A stretch of 64,000 bases of DNA, taken from positions 16,341,508 to 16,405,507 of the forward strand of contig OX393569.1 of the NCBI GenBank assembly GCA_947652115.1. The letters are read 5' to 3'. Under the pieces are notes generated by a model. The model was not told where the DNA came from and did not search any database. It saw only the letters and a program-made list of their open reading frames with translations. Both the position numbers and the translations under genes were made by a program. This DNA comes from Blastomussa wellsi. Its lineage: Eukaryota > Cnidaria > Anthozoa > Scleractinia > Plerogyridae. Of this stretch, positions 61,201 to 64,000 are shown in pieces (within the stretch, counting starts at the first letter, position 1; the number at the start of each line of letters is the position of its first letter).

Positions 61201-61734
61201 TTGAGAGGAGGCAGCACGTTGAGCCGGCAGCCGGCCGGTTTTGAGAAGGCTGAACATATAGCTAGCAAAGCAGTGCAATCAAATTCAGTATACATAATCC
61301 ATGCTCCATAATCCATTGGAGCACGCTGATAGCGTGAGCTAATTGCTTTGCCATAATTTTTTTCTGGCATGCATGGGTTGTTTGATGTACATTTCCACCT
61401 GCAATGTTATAAAATAACTCTTACATAACATCTCTTACACTTTGTGTCCCTTTAAGCTCCCCTCCCCCGTCCAAATTGGTTCTAAGCCAAGACATTTAAT
61501 CATACTTAAGCTTTAAACAATTGTTCATGAGGAAACTCAGTTAAGAGCACTGACCTTTTAAGTACTTAAAATTAACTCGAGCTTTTGTTGTTGTTGTTTA
61601 ATTAGTGGTTACCAGAATCCCCTCGGTACCTAGTTGCTGCAGGTGAAATAGAGAAGGGCATGGAAGTATTGCAGCGCATGGCAAAAGTTAATGGCTCTAA
61701 ACTTCCTCCTGGAACTCTTAGAATTGAGAAAGAG
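47468..61734 (+). CDS. SVOP-like: SVOP-like major facilitator transporter, 5' part (3' end outside window)
   Basis: Synaptic vesicle 2-related protein is a 12-helix major facilitator of vesicle membranes; its substrate is not well defined. Eight exons: 47468-47591, 53962-54059, 55181-55279, 56573-56644, 57772-57896, 58989-59052, 59553-59678 and 61606-61734, together 279 codons in one frame. The first begins MAKNNVELELKDSASISGK. Recognisable pieces: SEAVEAIGMGKFQ before helix 1, MCDSLELLLLSVLAPTIHC, MFS motif GWLSDNLGRKS after helix 2, ALRCLVGFGIGGIPT, EFLPINVRS, LGWRWLLAIATLP and WLPESPRYL. All match the SVOP order. The exon 1 donor is GC (AAAG/GCAAGT); the rest are GT-AG. Later helices lie beyond 64000. 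Intron 1 contains a hAT transposon. Confidence 0.88.
48881..48946. repeat. Second copy of the GC-hairpin dispersed repeat
   Basis: ATTAGCGGAGCTCCGGCGGC, CCAAAGGGCTGCC, AAGCAGAGCCCC and CTCATATGGGAAAGAAAA match 38485-38549 in the same orientation. Confidence 0.55.
48955..49085. mobile_element. Remnant of the 4340 foldback family, opposite orientation
   Basis: AGGGGGTAAGTTTCTAAAGA, TGCGTCGGTGGGAAGTATAA, GGTTTTATCAACTGGGTTGA and GAGCGTTAGCCCTTCG follow the complement of the 4430-4578 arm. About 20 bases are missing between AATTGGC and TGACGTTTC. The hAT transposon begins about 20 bases later. Confidence 0.65.
49972..51179 (+). pseudogene. OTU-like cysteine protease domain, N-terminal part of the hAT-encoded protein (frame broken)
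   Basis: OTU domains are papain-like peptidases, mostly deubiquitinases. The first frame (49972-50553) has SGDGNCLYRSAS with nucleophile Cys95. The second frame (starting about 50529) has GWYQPNHFIPLV with the partner His. A one-base frameshift near 50519-50528 therefore separates the two catalytic residues. The second frame continues into a Ser-rich and Lys-rich tail, and a further frameshift in A-runs at about 51065-51115 precedes the zinc finger. The breaks may be true decay or homopolymer errors in the assembly. Confidence 0.75.
51140..53095 (+). CDS. hAT transposase with N-terminal zinc finger
   Basis: A single frame of 651 residues. Residues 1-60 carry a Cys/His finger (VMYCMVCRDYPK .. 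HNGSANHLKC) of the TTF/BED-like type. The catalytic region shows VLADCSTDRSI (Asp167), CNFDGASVMMGK (Asp237), the hAT-typical CVAHNLELAV with C-x2-H (266-269), and Glu592 in AKCERGFSTMNQLKN within the C-terminal dimerisation region. Length fits ZNF862/C17orf113-type hAT proteins. The real protein probably starts upstream in the OTU frame, so the ATG at 51140 may be internal. The transposase frame itself is intact. Confidence 0.85.
   Translation: MYPWLEHDTSNDVMYCMVCRDYPKLADITSPLYKGTGGIGKYRLKTLKSHNGSANHLKCVNRSQMDQGKADEPLPKLFKAAFSKRDQEMEARLQKLFNTAFFIASENLAFSKFKGLCDLQEKNGLGFGSQYKNDKACRDFVENIAAVEREQSQKEIENARFLCVLADCSTDRSITEQESVYVRCTGSNGRPSTHFADLVPVTSADAPGVTAAIQKGVQTLSIDETVLKKKLACCNFDGASVMMGKKTGVAKQLQDIAQHPVCIIHCVAHNLELAVLDAIKQTPYLAIFEETVKSVFKFYFYSPKRRREVNEIAAILDQDHVYYSGLQKTRWVASRFRAINALERHFLTTITHLQHKSQTKGDDGAKAKGILQNLQSEKFVKFLYFLLDVMKVLSDLSKSFQRDEFCITDLLVHLEAGILQLDVLKLQRGPKYQAFEKRYNGQTGVLKSGVKNNHELKLSRSGTTVENGFPSFISEVIAYINQRFSSLREEPYSYFTVFDPKEMPQDQADLATYGNKEVRSLVDYFHHFLSDDEKQRIIEQWPILHQRLARQKMHKTLDVFSNILMSPPDDVKDCLVLIDLLVTLSPSTAKCERGFSTMNQLKNSTRTLMNQDTLTALMRVRSSNLNVNKFCPTSAIQHWLSGAKTKRHVDL
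54315..54894. mobile_element. Inverted-repeat element in SVOP intron 2
   Basis: AAAGTGCCCATAATGTC at the left and GACATTATGGGCACTTT at the right are complementary. Pairing continues past the ends: TTCACC..GAACTTCTGC with GCAGACGTTC..GGTGAA, and TTTGGATAAAACGCAATTTT with AAATTGCGTTTAATCCAAA. No transposase frame. Confidence 0.75.
57007..57170. repeat. Dispersed repeat, copy 1 (relative at 63313)
   Basis: Begins AGGGTTGTAAACTAAATTGT, then CTCGCCCAGATAATTTTTAA and CCCACCCAAGAACATA. The same ordered blocks are at 63313-63490 on the same strand. A run of C interrupts it near 57127. Confidence 0.5.
57345..57508. mobile_element. Small inverted-repeat element in SVOP intron 4
   Basis: ATGATTTGATTGGCTGAAAT..GGACGTCCAATCA pairs with TGATTGGACTCCCTTTATTA..ATTTCAGCCAATCAAATCAT. 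About 160 bases, no coding. Confidence 0.6.
58212..58262. repeat. (ATT)n microsatellite
   Basis: About 16 uninterrupted ATT units in an SVOP intron; a shorter ATT run lies at about 58937-58965. Confidence 0.9.
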
Positions 61735-61802
61735 GTACTTAATGTTAGAAATGGAAGGATGGTAAAGTTTTCAAATTATGAGTTTGTTATAAATGGATTT
61801 AG

Positions 61803-62998
61803 GGAGACATGGTGGCCTAATGGTTAGTGCGCTGGATGCCGGATCAAATAGTTTCAGTTCGATCCTCAGCACTGCATTGTGTTCTTGGGTAAGAAACTTT
61901 ACTCTTACAGTATCTATCCCTCTCCACCCAAGTGTATAAATGGGCACTGGCAAAAGAATACTTGTGGCCCGGGAGGGGGTGGGGGGGGGGGTGGGGGTAC
62001 TTGAAGTATACATGACAAGCAGGTCCAACATATTTTTTTGGGTTGCAAATTTCCATGCTTGGTATTTTTTGGGGTCAAGAGATCTGTCACATATTTTTAG
62101 GTCTTAAAAAAATATGCATTTTTTTTTGGGTCTTAACTCCGAGCAAACTTTTTCGGGTTTTCGTTGCAATCAGTGAATCAGAAAAATATTCATTCGAACT
62201 TTTTTTGTATTTTTGTGGGTTGGAAATTTTGATGCCAGATATTTTTCTTGGGGGAGACCCTGTGATGTACTAGCATCCCACAGGGTCTGAAATTAACTTT
62301 TTTATACATGCACCAAGTGGTGACAGAACCTTTTTTTCAGTCGCCAAATGAAAATATCTCACAGCAAAACACGAAAAGATTGCATTCTGTAAACGTTTCT
62401 TCAACACTCACATGTATAAAGGGATTGAAATATTGTGAAGCTCACATTTCAGTTGAAATGGAGTTTTTGTTCAATAATAGATAGCTATCTTAGTTTGAAG
62501 ACTGACCAGTACAGAGCCTTCAAGAAGCCACGTGTGAACAAGCGGCCATTTTGCTCGTTCATTGACATCCAAGGAAAGCACTTGTTTGTGCAATGAGCCC
62601 ACGGTATGACTGGTAGATGAAACTGCTGAAAACATGGCGGCCACTAAATGTCAATGAAAGTGACGTGTGTGGATTACAACGGTTGTGAAGGTCACCTAAT
62701 GGGAATCTTGCTTTTACTTTTTATCTTAGTTACTTTCTATGGAAATTGAAAACTTTGACAACACAAGGAGTAAGTTTCTTGCTGAAATCAAATGCAAATT
62801 TTTTTATTTAATTCCTTGAGCACTCATTCAAAACATTGACACAACGAAGTTGGTTGCTTGTTGGCAACTAGCTCTGAAATTCTGGTCGCCAACACTCAAT
62901 TTTCAGTCCCATTGGCGACCAGTGAGTCACAATTTCGGACCCTGTCCCATTCAGGGAAGAGTAGAAATACTTCAGGCCTGATGGGCCACTAGGCTCAA
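61803..62998 (+). repeat. SINE family A copy split by later insertions
   Basis: The head and middle of the SINE lie at 61803-61960 (GGTGGCCTAATGGTTAGTGC, TTGTGTTCTTGGGTAAG, CTCCACCCAAGTGTATAAAT). After a G-rich insert (about 61965-62265) come GATGTACTAGCATCCCA and then the 62281-62944 element. The SINE's next block, CCCATTCAGGGAAGAGTAGA, and the final GCCTGATGGGCCACTAGGC follow to 62998. Insertion order can be read: SINE first, then the two inserts. Confidence 0.65.
62281..62944. mobile_element. hAT-like non-autonomous element nested in a SINE
   Basis: The ends CAGGGTCTGAAATT and AATTTCGGACCCTG are inverted; TCCCA flanks both sides. 664 bases with no transposase frame. A short GTCGCC / GGCGAC pair lies inside each end. 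Confidence 0.65.
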
Positions 62999-63027
62999 AT
63001 GATTTTAATTTTGATAAATGAAGGTGC

Positions 63028-63313
63028 TTTGAGGCAAAGGCAAAGCCTGCGTTGAGCCTAGTGGCCCATACCGCCGGACCTTATCCCGGTTTCTGTAGCA
63101 TGAAGCGACTGAGAGTATTTCTACTCCCCCCTGGGTGGGATGCTAGTCCATCACAGGGTTACCCCCAGCAGTAAATTCGCCGGTACCAATTTATACACCT
63201 GGGTGAAGAGAGGCACTGTGAGAGTAAAGTGTCTTGCCTAAGAACACAGCGCAGTGACCCGGCCAAGGCTCGAACCCGGACCATCCAATCCGGAGTCCAG
63301 CACACTAACCAGG
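63028..63313 (-). repeat. tRNA-derived SINE, family A, reverse orientation
   Basis: Minus-strand order: GTTAGTGTGCTGGACTCCGG, GGTTCGAGCCTTGGCCGGGT (B-box-like), GTGTTCTTAGGCAAGACACT, CACCCAGGTGTATAAATTGG, GGGTAACCCTGTGATGGACT, CCGGGATAAGGTCCGG. It is one of the best-preserved copies. Confidence 0.75.
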
Positions 63314-63490
63314 GTTGTAAACTAAATGTTTAAGAGCACCCACCATCTGCATGGTTGTAAACTAAATTTTGAAGCACTCACCATCTGGGCAAGTGACCTT
63401 CACCCAGATAATTATTCACCCACCCAGTCTCCTCCACACACAATGAAAACAATTGGGCAATTGTCCCCTCCCCTCACGAACATACAAATT
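63313..63490. repeat. Dispersed repeat, copy 2 (relative at 57007)
   Basis: GGTTGTAAACTAAATGTT occurs twice here (63314 and 63352), followed by CACCCAGATAATTATTCACC and CCTCACGAACATACAAATTA, matching the 57007-57170 order. The remaining sequence to the edge is A-rich with a poly-T run at about 63566-63579 and shows no SVOP exon. Confidence 0.5.
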
Positions 63491-64000
63491 ATTCAAGACA
63501 GGCTGGTACTCCTTGGACATCTTCAGATATCTCAGGATCATCCTGTTATGACCAGCAATATTCTTCTTTTTTTTTTTTAGGGTAAAAACCCTTGTTTTTT
63601 TATTTATTAAGATTTTTTGACAAAGACTACAGTTCAATTACTTACAACAAATTACATGACCGCTAACAACTTACAAGTTACTACTTACAACTTACTTATC
63701 AAGCAACACTTACAATACTTATCATTACAATGCCTATTTACATTTTATAATACAATACAATACAATACACTAGAAATAAATACATAAATAAATAAAAAGA
63801 AAAGAAATAAATAAAAAAAACCACCTCCAAACAGTTGCTCTTCTTGCAAGCAGATACTTTAGACACCCAGGAAGGTACAAGTATCTCCACATTTTAACAT
63901 TATTGACACAAATATACATTGAATCACGAACAATTACAGAGCAGAAGCCTTTTTTACATGTTAATGAAAAGGGAGTTTGCGACACTCACTGGTGTGTGTT

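Overview
The window is eukaryotic nuclear DNA. Genes are split by GT-AG introns, there are many foldback/MITE-type elements and tRNA-derived SINEs, and one gene is a synaptic-vesicle-2-related transporter. Repeat character and gene content suggest an anthozoan cnidarian, probably a stony coral. That assignment is from general recognition, not a search.

About two thirds of the window (1-44.5 kb) is a cluster of paralogues of a family I cannot match to a named one. The usual gene has two coding exons. Exon 1 encodes a short Cys/His motif (H-T-P-x-C-x3-C-x3-H-H) followed by degenerate ankyrin repeats. Exon 2 encodes a Ser/Thr/acidic linker, a signature block, a long coiled coil and often a basic Lys/Arg tail. 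Members: gene 1 (+, 5' end outside the window, two head modules), gene 2 (+, 12934-15729), gene 3 (-, 23292-20086), gene 4 (-, 28084-24550, ankyrin head replaced by a basic 64-residue head), a decayed fragment (-, about 29836-29340), gene 6 (-, 35730-33451) and gene 7 (+, 40966-44499). Genes 6 and 7 are the closest pair and are divergently arranged. Head-module exons begin or end in phase 1, so they can be duplicated or swapped without breaking the frame. Three members carry TGACGTCA 103-117 bases before the chosen ATG.

The last third (47.5-64 kb) is the 5' part of an SVOP-like major facilitator gene on the + strand. Eight exons are visible; the first uses a GC-AG intron. The gene runs off the right edge. 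Its first intron holds a 4.7-kb hAT transposon (49107-53785) that couples an OTU-type cysteine-protease domain to a zinc finger and hAT transposase. The open frame is broken in two places.

Intergenic and intronic DNA is filled with inverted-repeat elements, two SINE families and other dispersed repeats. One inverted-repeat element (39881-40730) carries the 5' end of a RecQ-like helicase reading frame. No protein-coding gene other than these was supported.
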